Below are positions 24,570 through 31,883 of a stretch of 31,883 nucleotides of DNA, piece after piece. Position numbers and translations under genes: made by a program. The stretch is from Calditrichia bacterium (GTDB lineage: Bacteria > Calditrichota > Calditrichia > RBG-13-44-9). Under the pieces are notes generated by a model, which was not told the DNA's origin, made no database searches, and saw nothing but the letters and a program-made list of their open reading frames with translations. The stretch lies in the NCBI GenBank assembly GCA_026991005.1, contig JALXCH010000669.1, forward strand, positions 1 through 31,883, read 5' to 3'. Position 1 is the first letter of the stretch. Each line of letters starts with the position of its first letter.

Positions 24570-25055
24570 CTACCGTTCTTTTTTAATCAAAGTCACAATC
24601 GCCAGCGCGGCAATGCCTTCTTTCCGTCCGGTAAAACCCAGATATTCCGTGGTGGTAGCTTTAATCGAGATGCGTTCCAGGTCGCACCAGAGTGTATCGG
24701 CAATCTTTTGCCGCATTGCGGGAATGTGGGAAGACAATCGCGGTTCTTGAGCAATAACCACGGCATCCAGATTATTCAACTGGTAACCTTCGTTGTTAAT
24801 CAGAGTCTGGACCTTTTTTAATAACACCACAGAGGAAATACCTTTCCATTCCGGAGAAGTGTCCGGGAAGTGCCTGCCAATGTCTCCCAGCGCCAGGGCA
24901 CCCAGCATGGCATCCATAATGGCATGGAGGAGCACATCGGCATCCGAATACCCGGCCAGCCCTCTTTTGTAGGGGATGTTGACACCGCCTAAAACAAGCG
25001 GACGATTTTCGGCAAAGGCATGAACATCAAATCCGATTCCCGTGCGAAGCAGCAT
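24570..25055 (-). CDS. ispF: 2-C-methyl-D-erythritol 2,4-cyclodiphosphate synthase IspF
   Basis: Fifth enzyme of the MEP isoprenoid route, forming the cyclic diphosphate with release of CMP. Motifs: GIGFDVHAF at residues 5-13 with metal ligands D9 and H11, GYSDADVLLHAIMDAMLGA with the third ligand histidine, LGDIGRHFPDT, and the C-terminal KATTTEYLGFTGRKEGIAA. The ATG at 25055 is preceded by AGGAGGAG and gives 161 residues beginning MLLRTGIGFDVH, the normal size. An ATG at 25070 would add five residues and overlap the ribosome-binding site. It lies 185 bases downstream of ispD on the same strand and just upstream of the DedA gene. Confidence 0.97.
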   Translation of the reverse strand: MLLRTGIGFDVHAFAENRPLVLGGVNIPYKRGLAGYSDADVLLHAIMDAMLGALALGDIGRHFPDTSPEWKGISSVVLLKKVQTLINNEGYQLNNLDAVVIAQEPRLSSHIPAMRQKIADTLWCDLERISIKATTTEYLGFTGRKEGIAALAIVTLIKKER

Positions 25056-25240
25056 CTCTCCTCCTGGCATTATGTTTTGACGGAAGACCTGACGTTCGGG
25101 AGAAATAATCTGGTAAAATCTGCGGTGCGCTGGAATGGGATAAAATGGGTCCTCCCGTAAATATTGTTTTTCTTGAATAAAAAATCTGTTCAGGCTTCCG
25201 CTCTATGGTGGAAAATTTATGGTGAATTACAGTCATTGCT

Positions 25241-25987
25241 TTATTCGAGGTTTTCTTCTTCCGGGAAATAAATGGAGAGCAGCCGTTCTGCCACGGGAAT
25301 ATCTTCCGGGGTGGTAATTTTGATGTTGTAGGGGTCGCCGGGAACTAACCGGATGGGGTGGTTCTGCTGCTCCAGCAGGCTGGCATCGTCTGTGGCGTAA
25401 AAATTCTCTTCCCGGGCGCGCCGGTGGGCTTGCAGAATCAGCGGGTAGCGAAACACCTGCGGGGTCTGTATCTGCCAGATGTCTTCCCGGGATACGGTAT
25501 GCACCACCTGATTCTCCTGCGCTTTTTTCAGGGTATCCCGCGCCGGTATGCCCGGAATGGCGGCTCCGGTGGATTCCGCTTCCCGTAAAAGGCGTTCCAC
25601 CAATTCTTGCCGCACAAACGGTCGTACCCCATCGTGAATCAGCACCCATTCCGTATCCGGATGCACCGCCTGGAGGCCGCGAAACACGGAGTCCTGCCGC
25701 CGCGAGGCACCCACCACAATGTGCACATCCATGGGATTTAGTCGGGGACCGACAATCTCCATGCTTACCTTGCGAATATCGTCGGGAGGAACCACCAGTA
25801 CAATTTCATTGAGCCAGGAGAACCGGGCAAAAGCGCGCAGCGTCCATTTCAAAATCGCTTCCCCGCCAATACGCAAATATTGTTTGCGCGTGTGGGAGCC
25901 CATGCGCTTACCGCTTCCGGCAGCGGTGATGACGCAGGCAATGCGCACCCCGGATTTTTCCCTTTGGGTCAGTGCTTCATATTCCAT
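25241..25987 (-). CDS. ispD: 2-C-methyl-D-erythritol 4-phosphate cytidylyltransferase IspD
   Basis: Third enzyme of the MEP route, joining CTP and methylerythritol phosphate. Motifs: ITAAGSGKRMGSHTRKQYL near 20-38 (CTP-binding loop and the catalytic arginine and lysine), IHDGVRPFV near 117-125, ARDTLKKA near 148-155, IWQIQTPQVF near 169-178 and ATDDASLLEQ near 197-206. 248 residues from this ATG, slightly long. A GTG at residue 14 (directly before RIACVITAAG) has an AAAGGG stretch upstream and would give 235 residues, closer to the family norm, so the start is uncertain. Same strand and pathway as ispF, separated by 185 bases. Confidence 0.95.
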   Translation of the reverse strand: MEYEALTQREKSGVRIACVITAAGSGKRMGSHTRKQYLRIGGEAILKWTLRAFARFSWLNEIVLVVPPDDIRKVSMEIVGPRLNPMDVHIVVGASRRQDSVFRGLQAVHPDTEWVLIHDGVRPFVRQELVERLLREAESTGAAIPGIPARDTLKKAQENQVVHTVSREDIWQIQTPQVFRYPLILQAHRRAREENFYATDDASLLEQQNHPIRLVPGDPYNIKITTPEDIPVAERLLSIYFPEEENLE

Positions 25988-26116
25988 GGTTCATTGTTCT
26001 TAAAAATCCTGGAAATGGGACCCTTCCCGGAAGAATCTCCTGAAAAATTTCCCGGGAGAAATTTCCATCCGGTCACCCTTATTCCATACACATTCATTTA
26101 AAAAGTTTTTCAAACT

Positions 26117-27739
26117 CTATTTTACTTCCACAAAAGTGATGCGAGTTTCTACCCGACCAAACGAGCGCTGAAGCAGGGTTAATTTCACCACATCACCTTC
26201 TTTAAATGCTGCAAGTTTTTTGCGGAAATCATCCACATTGGTAATTGGCATATCGTTAACCGCCACCACTACATCTCCTGGCAGGACGTTGGCGGTATTG
26301 GCCGGGCTGAGCGGTTCAATCTCTTCGATAAAGATGCCGTGCTCCGTATTGAATTTTTCCTTTTCTTCTTCGGTTAAATTGCGAATTTTCATACCCAGAT
26401 CCGAATAGTGCTCTTTTTCTTTCCGGGAAAGCGCGGGATTGCGCCGGCTCTCTGTGGGGGCTTCTCCCAGTTTAACGCGTACGGATTGTTCCTGTTTATT
26501 CCGCCAGATGCCCAGTACGACTTCCTCACCGGGGTGCCGCTCGGCAATGCGAACCTGAAGATCGTTTACAGACACTATCGTATCGCCATCGACAGTGAGG
26601 ATGACGTCGCCGGGTTTGAGTCCCGCCTGTTCTGCGGGATAACCCGGTTCCAGGGACTGGATGAGCACACCCATCGGTCTGGGAAGACCAACACCCTTTG
26701 CCACGGTATTATCCACAGGGCTAATGGTAACCCCGATAAGTGCCCGCCTCACTCGCCCGTATTTCAGCAGGTCGTCCACCACTTTGCGGGCTAAATTACT
26801 GGGAATGGCAAATCCGTATCCCTGGTACAATCCCGTGCGGGTGGCAATGGCGGTATTGATACCGATGACCTCCCCTTTCAGATTAACCAGGGCGCCACCG
26901 CTATTTCCGGGATTAATCACCGCATCGGTCTGGATGAAATTTTCCACCCCGTAGCGTTCGTTGATGATGCGGATATCCCGCCCCAGCGCGCTGACAATGC
27001 CCGCGGTAATTGTGGAGGTGAAGTTTAAGGGGCTTCCGACCGCCAGCACCCATTCCCCGATGCGCACGCTGTCGGAATTCCCCAGGCAAGCGGCAGGCAG
27101 ATTCTCGGCATCAATTTTTAGCAGGGCAATGTCTGTGGTGGGATCCCCACCGTAATAGCGCGCTGGAAACTCCCGCTTATCAAACAGAATAACCCGATAT
27201 GCCGTGGCATTTTCCACCACATGGTAGTTGGTGAGAATGTAGCCGTTAGAGCTGATGATGATGCCGGAACCGGAACCTTTACCGAACGGTTCTTCCCGGG
27301 GATTGGGATGTTTTTTCCAGAAAAATTTATGATTTTCATCTTTAGGAGGAGGGCTAAACAGCACCTGGCTTTCGATGGTTACCACAGCGGAGAGAATCCG
27401 CTCCGCTGCGCGGGTAAAGATGGGATTGGGATTTCCCGGGGGAAAAAGCTTTCCGAAGTTTAAATTTTCCGTTTGAGGTAGGGTTTGCCACTCGATGCTG
27501 TCCGGAGTTACAGGAGGCACTGGTGCTTCGACTTCAGTTTCCGAAGTATCTACTTCCTGCGGGGGAGTCGGCTGATGGGAAAAAGAAGTATCCTGCGGCT
27601 GCGGCTGGGTATAACCGGGCGGTTGTTCTCCTCTGGCATACCGTTTTTGCGCTTCCTGAGAAATGAAAATGATGTACACTACTCCGGCAATCATAGCAAT
27701 GCCAATGAGCAGGGTGAAAATGCGTTTAAGATATTCCAT
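26117..27739 (-). CDS. degP: DegP/HtrA-type serine protease with two PDZ domains
   Basis: 540 residues. An N-terminal membrane anchor or signal (LLIGIAMIAGVVYIIFI, about 11-27) is followed by a Pro/Gln/Thr-rich linker, so the protease works in the periplasm, probably tethered. The trypsin-like triad is complete: H173 (TNYHVV), D203 (TTDIALLK), S280 (GNSGGAL). PDZ1 spans about 335-425 (GVLIQSLEPGYPAEQAGLKP) and PDZ2 about 445-535 (GIFIEEIEPLSPANTANVLP). It degrades or chaperones damaged envelope proteins. An insert with many charged residues (PPPKDENHKFFWKKHPNP) precedes the catalytic domain, matching loop LA of DegP. AAAGGA precedes the ATG. Single gene between a terminator and ispD, 129 bases apart; heat or envelope-stress control is usual for the family but no site was found. 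Confidence 0.95.
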   Translation of the reverse strand: MEYLKRIFTLLIGIAMIAGVVYIIFISQEAQKRYARGEQPPGYTQPQPQDTSFSHQPTPPQEVDTSETEVEAPVPPVTPDSIEWQTLPQTENLNFGKLFPPGNPNPIFTRAAERILSAVVTIESQVLFSPPPKDENHKFFWKKHPNPREEPFGKGSGSGIIISSNGYILTNYHVVENATAYRVILFDKREFPARYYGGDPTTDIALLKIDAENLPAACLGNSDSVRIGEWVLAVGSPLNFTSTITAGIVSALGRDIRIINERYGVENFIQTDAVINPGNSGGALVNLKGEVIGINTAIATRTGLYQGYGFAIPSNLARKVVDDLLKYGRVRRALIGVTISPVDNTVAKGVGLPRPMGVLIQSLEPGYPAEQAGLKPGDVILTVDGDTIVSVNDLQVRIAERHPGEEVVLGIWRNKQEQSVRVKLGEAPTESRRNPALSRKEKEHYSDLGMKIRNLTEEEKEKFNTEHGIFIEEIEPLSPANTANVLPGDVVVAVNDMPITNVDDFRKKLAAFKEGDVVKLTLLQRSFGRVETRITFVEVK

Positions 27740-27956
27740 GATGCAATCCTTTATCTACCAGGTTTAAAGATTTCTGGTTTTGTCATTTTTCGCGGGAAAA
27801 TTACAAAAAAATTGTGGAAAAAGAAACAACCGATTCCGGAAGTACGGTTTTTCCTCTTGAAAAAACAATCTATTGAAAAAGTCTTAGCCTGGGTAGTTTG
27901 CTGAAAAATGGCGGTTCTTGGGAGGTTGGTTCTGGGGCTCTGAATACTCTCTTTAA

Positions 27957-27984
27957 AGAAAAAATCCCCGTGGCGAGCACGGGG
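27957..27984 (-). terminator. Intrinsic terminator of the YugP-type peptidase gene
   Basis: On the minus strand: CCCCGTG-ctcgc-CACGGGG followed by ATTTTTTC. The stem is seven perfect pairs, 28 bases after the stop codon. It separates this gene from the degP-like gene downstream. Confidence 0.85.
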
Positions 27985-28011
27985 ACAACACTGAAGGTTA
28001 TGGGAAAGAAA

Positions 28012-28692
28012 TTAATCTTCGCTGCCGCGCAGGATTAGCAATCGAATCAGTTGCATCAGTGCCATGGCGGTAGCAGCGACGTAAGTTAGGGCTGCGGCGT
28101 TCAATACTTTGCGGGCACCATCTACTTCCTGGGGCGCCAGAAATCCGTGGGATTGCAATTGCACCAGTGCCCGGCTACTGGCATTAAATTCCACCGGCAG
28201 CGTGATGACATGAAATGCCACCACTGCAGCATAGAAAAGTATCCCCAGATCCATCAGAAACGGGGTGCGCAGGAAAAATCCCAAAATAAACAGGGGAAAT
28301 GCCAGCCAGGAGCCAAAATTGGTAACCGGCAAGATGGCATGGCGCAGTTGCAGAAGGAAATATCCCGTGTGGTGCTGAATCACATGTCCGCACTCGTGGG
28401 CAGCCACCGCTACTGCCGCTAACGAAGTTCCCCGGTAATTTTCCGTGGAAAGCCGTACTTTCTTCACCCGGGGATCGTAATGGTCACTCAAAGTTCCTTC
28501 AGTCTCTTCCACTTCCACATCGTGGATGCCGTTCAGGTTCAGGATTTCGCGCGCTGCCTGGTAACCGGTCATTCCCCGAAAATTTTTAATCTGGCTATAT
28601 CGTGCGTAAGCACTTTTTACTTTCATCTGAGCATAGATGGCTAAAATCAGTGCTGGAATCAGCAAAATCATTGTAGGATCCCAGAAAAACAT
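28012..28692 (-). CDS. YugP-type membrane zinc metallopeptidase
   Basis: 226 residues. The zinc motif HECGH is at 99-103 in VAVAAHECGHVIQHHTGY, followed by several membrane helices (LAFPLFILGFFL, LGILFYAAVVAFHVITL) and the third-ligand region LPVEFNASSRAL. The N-terminus starts with a helix (MILLIPALILAIYAQ) and continues into SAYARYSQIKNFRGMTGYQAAREIL. This is the full layout of the Zn_peptidase_2 family represented by B. subtilis YugP, whose substrates are unknown. GGAGG lies seven bases before the ATG. Ends 28 bases before a strong terminator, so it is probably transcribed alone. Confidence 0.93.
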   Translation of the reverse strand: MFFWDPTMILLIPALILAIYAQMKVKSAYARYSQIKNFRGMTGYQAAREILNLNGIHDVEVEETEGTLSDHYDPRVKKVRLSTENYRGTSLAAVAVAAHECGHVIQHHTGYFLLQLRHAILPVTNFGSWLAFPLFILGFFLRTPFLMDLGILFYAAVVAFHVITLPVEFNASSRALVQLQSHGFLAPQEVDGARKVLNAAALTYVAATAMALMQLIRLLILRGSED

Positions 28693-29238
28693 AGATGACC
28701 TCCATTACTTTTTTCCCTTTAAAAATTAAGCAATTTTTAACCGAACTCAAACAGTTTTGTTCCAGGGGTAAAACCGTTGGGAGATGTGAAAAAAGTCGAG
28801 GCCGGAAGGAGAAATCCCGGTTGATTTACAGAATTGTTATTGGTAAAATTCAGCTGTTTAAATTGGGAATTCTGCTTTGAAATTGGCTTGTGTACCAAAG
28901 GTTCTGGAAGAAATTGATTTATTCTTGGTGATGTGATAATTTTGTATTAATTTGTAGCACGTTAAATAATTATAAATAAGGCATTTTCTGGAAATGGGAG
29001 ATGGGAGGCGGATGGTAAGAGAAAAGTGGGATTAATATGAACCAATTTTCACATAATAAGCTAAATTTAAGTCAAAATAGTACAAGTTTTAAGTAAATTT
29101 TGTGTAGAACTTCCTTTTGTGTGCTTTTCATATTAGTTTATAAAATTAAGATAAAACTTTGTTAAAATCTGCTCTATTAAAAATTCCATTTTAATACCAA
29201 TTCCTAAAGTGTTAACATAATAACAAGGAGGCGTTCGT
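28693..29238. other. AT-rich intergenic region between divergent genes
   Basis: No gene visible in 546 bases. The part from about 28900 is strongly AT-rich, with a run of short A/T words, and must contain the promoters of the YugP-type gene (leftward) and the SusC-type gene (rightward). I could not pick a convincing -10/-35 pair. AAGGAGG at 29225-29231 is the SusC ribosome-binding site. Confidence 0.5.
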
Positions 29239-31883
29239 ATGAGGCTCTCGTTGAAGTGGGTGATTGTTTTGATTGGAGGGATGCTTCTATCCCTGCATGC
29301 ACAAGACAAATTGACGATTCGGGGGCGTGTGACGGATGAGAATAACGAACCGCTCCCGGCGGCCAATATTGTGGTGCAGGGGACTCAATACGGTACCATT
29401 ACCGATGATGATGGGGTGTATTTTTTCACCATCCCGGCACCGGAAGGTGAAATTACGGTGGAAGCCTACTATATTGGCTACCGCACCGGTCGCCAGAAGG
29501 TGACGCAAACCACCGGAACGGTAACAGTGAATTTTGTTCTGAAGCTGGATGCCGTGAAAGGGGACGAGGTGGTGGTTACCGGTACATCTGTGGCTACGGC
29601 ACGTAAACAGCTGGGCAATGCTATCTCCACGGTGGAATTTCGGGAAGTGCGGGAGAGTGGTGCCCGCTCGCTGGACCAGGCCCTGGCCGGAAAAGTTCCG
29701 GGTGCTATTGTGCAGCAAAACTCCGGTAACCCCGCCGGTGGTATTTCGGTACGGTTGCGCGGTACCGGCACCGTGCTGGGTTCTGCCGATCCGCTGTATA
29801 TTGTGGATGGGGTGATTGTTAACAACGAATCCCCGGTGTTGCTGCGCCTGGGTGGTTATGCCCAGAACCGCCTGGTGGATATTAATCCCGAAGACATCGA
29901 ACGCATCGAGGTGGTGAAAGGAGCAGCGGCAGCAGCACTGTACGGTTCCCGCGCCAACAATGGTGTGGTGCAAATCTTCACCAAACGTGGCCGTCAGGGA
30001 AGACCCCGCATTACTTATTCTGCCAAAATGATGATTAACAGCCTGCGGAAACGCTTCCCGGTGAATATGTATCCCTATAAAATGGAGGGCGATTCTCTGG
30101 TACCCGCTCAACGCTACGATTGGCAGGACTACATCTTCGAAACCAGCCCCGGTACCGAACACTATCTCTCGGTTTCCGGAGGAACACCCACCACAAGTTA
30201 CTTCGCTTCCGGGAGTTACTTTGCCAATGATGGTATTGTTAAGAATTCTTCCTTTAAGCGGGTTTCTGCACGTCTGCGTGTGGATCAAATCCTCAATACC
30301 TGGGCAAACCTGACTCTTTCCGGAAATTACATCTACTCCTGGAGCCATGAGATTCCCAACGGCGGTCTGGCCTCGAATTACGGTGCTCTTACCGGATTCA
30401 TTTTCGGCCCCAATACCATGGACATCAAACCGGATCCCGTAACTGGAAAATATCCCAAACCCATTCTGGCCAACCCGCTGGAGGTAATTGAGCGTTTCGA
30501 TTTCAATCAGCGGGTGAATCGCTTTATTGGAAACGCGCGTCTGATGCTTACGCCGTTTAAAGGCTGGAGTATGGATTACACCCTGGGTATAGATACTTAC
30601 AATCAGGATGCAACGGCGTTCATTCCCATTGGTACCACGGCACCGGGTCTGGCCAACGGATTTAGCCGACATGCCACCCACGGTGTTCTGCAACTGAATA
30701 ACGACCTGAATATTCGCTACCAGACGATGCTGGGTAGTTCGTTGAGTTCTACCACGCTGGTGGGTGGAACCATGCAGTACGAGCGGTTTCAGGATCTGGC
30801 CACCGAGGCGAAGGACATGAGTCCGGTTGTGCAAATAACGCCCGGCGGTGCCACCCAGGCGATTGGGGAATCCCGTGCCGAACGGGTGATTTACGGATTC
30901 TTTGCGCAGCAAACGTTCGGTTTCCGCAATCGGTTGTTCGCAACCGTTGCCGGTCGTTTCGATGCTTCTTCGGTCTTCGGCGAAAACCAACGCTGGCAGT
31001 TTTATCCCAAAGCTAGCCTCTCCTATCTGCTTTCTGAGGAAGGCTTCTGGAAAAATGGGGCTACCGGCAAGTATTTACCCTATTTAAAACTGCGCGCTTC
31101 GCTGGGAGAGAGCGGTGGTTTAACCGCTATTGGCCCCTACGACCGCTTCACCAAATTTGTACCGGTTTCCTACGATTCCAAATCCGGCCTGATTCCCAGC
31201 ACTCAATTAGGAGCCGAGGACATTCGCCCCGAACGCCAGCGCGAACTGGAATTGGGTGCGGATTTTGGTTTCTGGGATAATCGCATCGGTCTGGAATTTA
31301 CCTATTACGACCAGTACACCACAGATCTGTTGCTGTTCCGCTCCATTGCTCCTTCGACCGGATTTACCACCAAGCTGGAAAATGTGGGTACCCTCAAGAA
31401 TAAAGGTATAGAGCTCCTGTTCCGGGGTATTTTGCTGGACAAACCCAAATTCAAATGGAACACCACGGTTACCTATGCACGCAATCGCAATGAAGTGAAC
31501 GGAATTGAGGAAGATATTCTGCGATTCGCCAGTGGTTGGGGATTGGTGGCGGCAGCAAATGGATATCCTTTACCCGTATTTTACGGTACGAAGTTCGAGC
31601 GCAATCCCGATGGTTCCATAAAACTGGATGATGACGGTTTACCGGTAAAAGCCGCAGAACGCGGGATTATCGGAGATCCCAATCCAGACTTTACCGGTTC
31701 CTGGATTAATGAATTCCGCTTCTTCAAGAACTGGAGTTTGCGGGCACAACTGGATGTGGTGTGGGGTCAGGATGTGTTGAACTTCACCCGCCGCCTGGGT
31801 TCCCTCTATGTGTTTGGAACTTCCAAGGATTACGAGAAAGAGTTGAAAGGCGAGTTGCCCCCCGGATACAACAAACGCGTCTT
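29239..31883 (+). CDS. SusC/RagA-family TonB-dependent outer-membrane transporter (3' end outside window)
   Basis: The frame is open from the ATG at 29239 to the last base, 881 codons so far; family members are usually about 1000. Signal peptide 1-22 (LIGGMLLSLHAQ). Carboxypeptidase-regulatory-like N-terminal domain about 24-105 (IRGRVTDENNEPLPAANIVV). TonB box DEVVVTG at 109-115. Plug domain about 120-245 with LDQALAGKVPGAIVQQNSG, YIVDGVIVNN and the segment VVKGAAAAALYGSRANNGVV that typifies SusC. The barrel follows with many aromatic-ended strands. SusC proteins import oligosaccharides or peptides with a SusD lipoprotein, normally encoded next, which would lie beyond the window. AAGGAGG precedes the ATG. 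Family firm; substrate unknown. Confidence 0.95.
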   Translation, partial: MRLSLKWVIVLIGGMLLSLHAQDKLTIRGRVTDENNEPLPAANIVVQGTQYGTITDDDGVYFFTIPAPEGEITVEAYYIGYRTGRQKVTQTTGTVTVNFVLKLDAVKGDEVVVTGTSVATARKQLGNAISTVEFREVRESGARSLDQALAGKVPGAIVQQNSGNPAGGISVRLRGTGTVLGSADPLYIVDGVIVNNESPVLLRLGGYAQNRLVDINPEDIERIEVVKGAAAAALYGSRANNGVVQIFTKRGRQGRPRITYSAKMMINSLRKRFPVNMYPYKMEGDSLVPAQRYDWQDYIFETSPGTEHYLSVSGGTPTTSYFASGSYFANDGIVKNSSFKRVSARLRVDQILNTWANLTLSGNYIYSWSHEIPNGGLASNYGALTGFIFGPNTMDIKPDPVTGKYPKPILANPLEVIERFDFNQRVNRFIGNARLMLTPFKGWSMDYTLGIDTYNQDATAFIPIGTTAPGLANGFSRHATHGVLQLNNDLNIRYQTMLGSSLSSTTLVGGTMQYERFQDLATEAKDMSPVVQITPGGATQAIGESRAERVIYGFFAQQTFGFRNRLFATVAGRFDASSVFGENQRWQFYPKASLSYLLSEEGFWKNGATGKYLPYLKLRASLGESGGLTAIGPYDRFTKFVPVSYDSKSGLIPSTQLGAEDIRPERQRELELGADFGFWDNRIGLEFTYYDQYTTDLLLFRSIAPSTGFTTKLENVGTLKNKGIELLFRGILLDKPKFKWNTTVTYARNRNEVNGIEEDILRFASGWGLVAAANGYPLPVFYGTKFERNPDGSIKLDDDGLPVKAAERGIIGDPNPDFTGSWINEFRFFKNWSLRAQLDVVWGQDVLNFTRRLGSLYVFGTSKDYEKELKGELPPGYNKRV

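Noticed and set aside
26661..26954. Plus-strand frames opposite the degP-like gene
   Set aside because: Shadows of a gene with complete protease triad and PDZ domains on the minus strand.
29287..30990. 567-codon minus-strand open frame opposite the SusC gene
   Set aside because: Shadow of the TonB-dependent transporter: composition is rich in G, H, R and Q with no recognisable domain, and the plus frame is open to the window end with all SusC landmarks.
1..31883. tRNA or rRNA genes
   Set aside because: Looked for T-loop words such as GGTTCGAATCC with matching acceptor stems, and for rRNA core words, on both strands; none found by eye.

Overview
The window looks like chromosomal DNA of a Gram-negative bacterium of the FCB superphylum, most like Calditrichota, KSB1 or Ignavibacteria relatives. 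Two secreted proteins end in type IX secretion (T9SS) C-terminal sorting domains; the first carries the YPNPFNPSTTI signature common in those lineages. A SusC/RagA-type TonB-dependent transporter runs off the right edge. Isoprenoid synthesis is by the MEP route (ispD, ispF). The placement is inference from protein signatures; there is no rRNA or tRNA in the window.

Layout. (1) 1-6584, plus strand: the 3' part of an exported, probably outer-membrane protein, rsmE, a HIT-family hydrolase, and a 1350-residue secreted M14 zinc carboxypeptidase with a sorting domain. (2) 6585-9035: a clearly AT-richer island with an inverted-repeat element and a two-gene cassette, an OLD/AAA15-type ATPase followed by a PIN-like nuclease. 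This is the best candidate for an uncharacterised defence or conflict system. (3) 9036-13051: a three-subunit molybdenum hydroxylase (xanthine dehydrogenase type: Mo subunit, FAD subunit, 2Fe-2S subunit). A block of AT-rich GGAATTTG-type repeats separates the last gene from the first two. (4) 13052-16811: a repeat-laden region between the hydroxylase operon and the convergent ygfK gene, with an AbiEi/AbiEii toxin-antitoxin pair in its middle. At least five dispersed repeat families occur here, including a 218-bp four-hairpin block present twice and a 73-bp perfect direct repeat. (5) 16812-19979, minus: ygfK, the putative selenate reductase subunit that in other bacteria accompanies molybdenum hydroxylases. 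(6) 20176-22617, plus: a secreted Asp-box (BNR) propeller protein with a sorting domain. (7) 23033-28692, all minus: ICMT-like methyltransferase, DedA-family membrane protein, ispF, ispD, a DegP/HtrA protease and a YugP-type membrane zinc peptidase. (8) 29239-31883, plus: SusC/RagA transporter, cut by the window end.

How the genes relate. The hydroxylase subunits and YgfK plausibly act together in purine or other N-heterocycle oxidation, with YgfK as a flavin/Fe-S electron carrier. The carboxypeptidase, the Asp-box protein and the SusC transporter fit a heterotroph feeding on proteins and polysaccharides. The ATPase-PIN and AbiE cassettes are accessory conflict modules on either side of the hydroxylase operon. 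The minus-strand block is envelope maintenance and housekeeping. Large antisense open frames over the hydroxylase, carboxypeptidase and SusC genes are coding-strand shadows and are not annotated.
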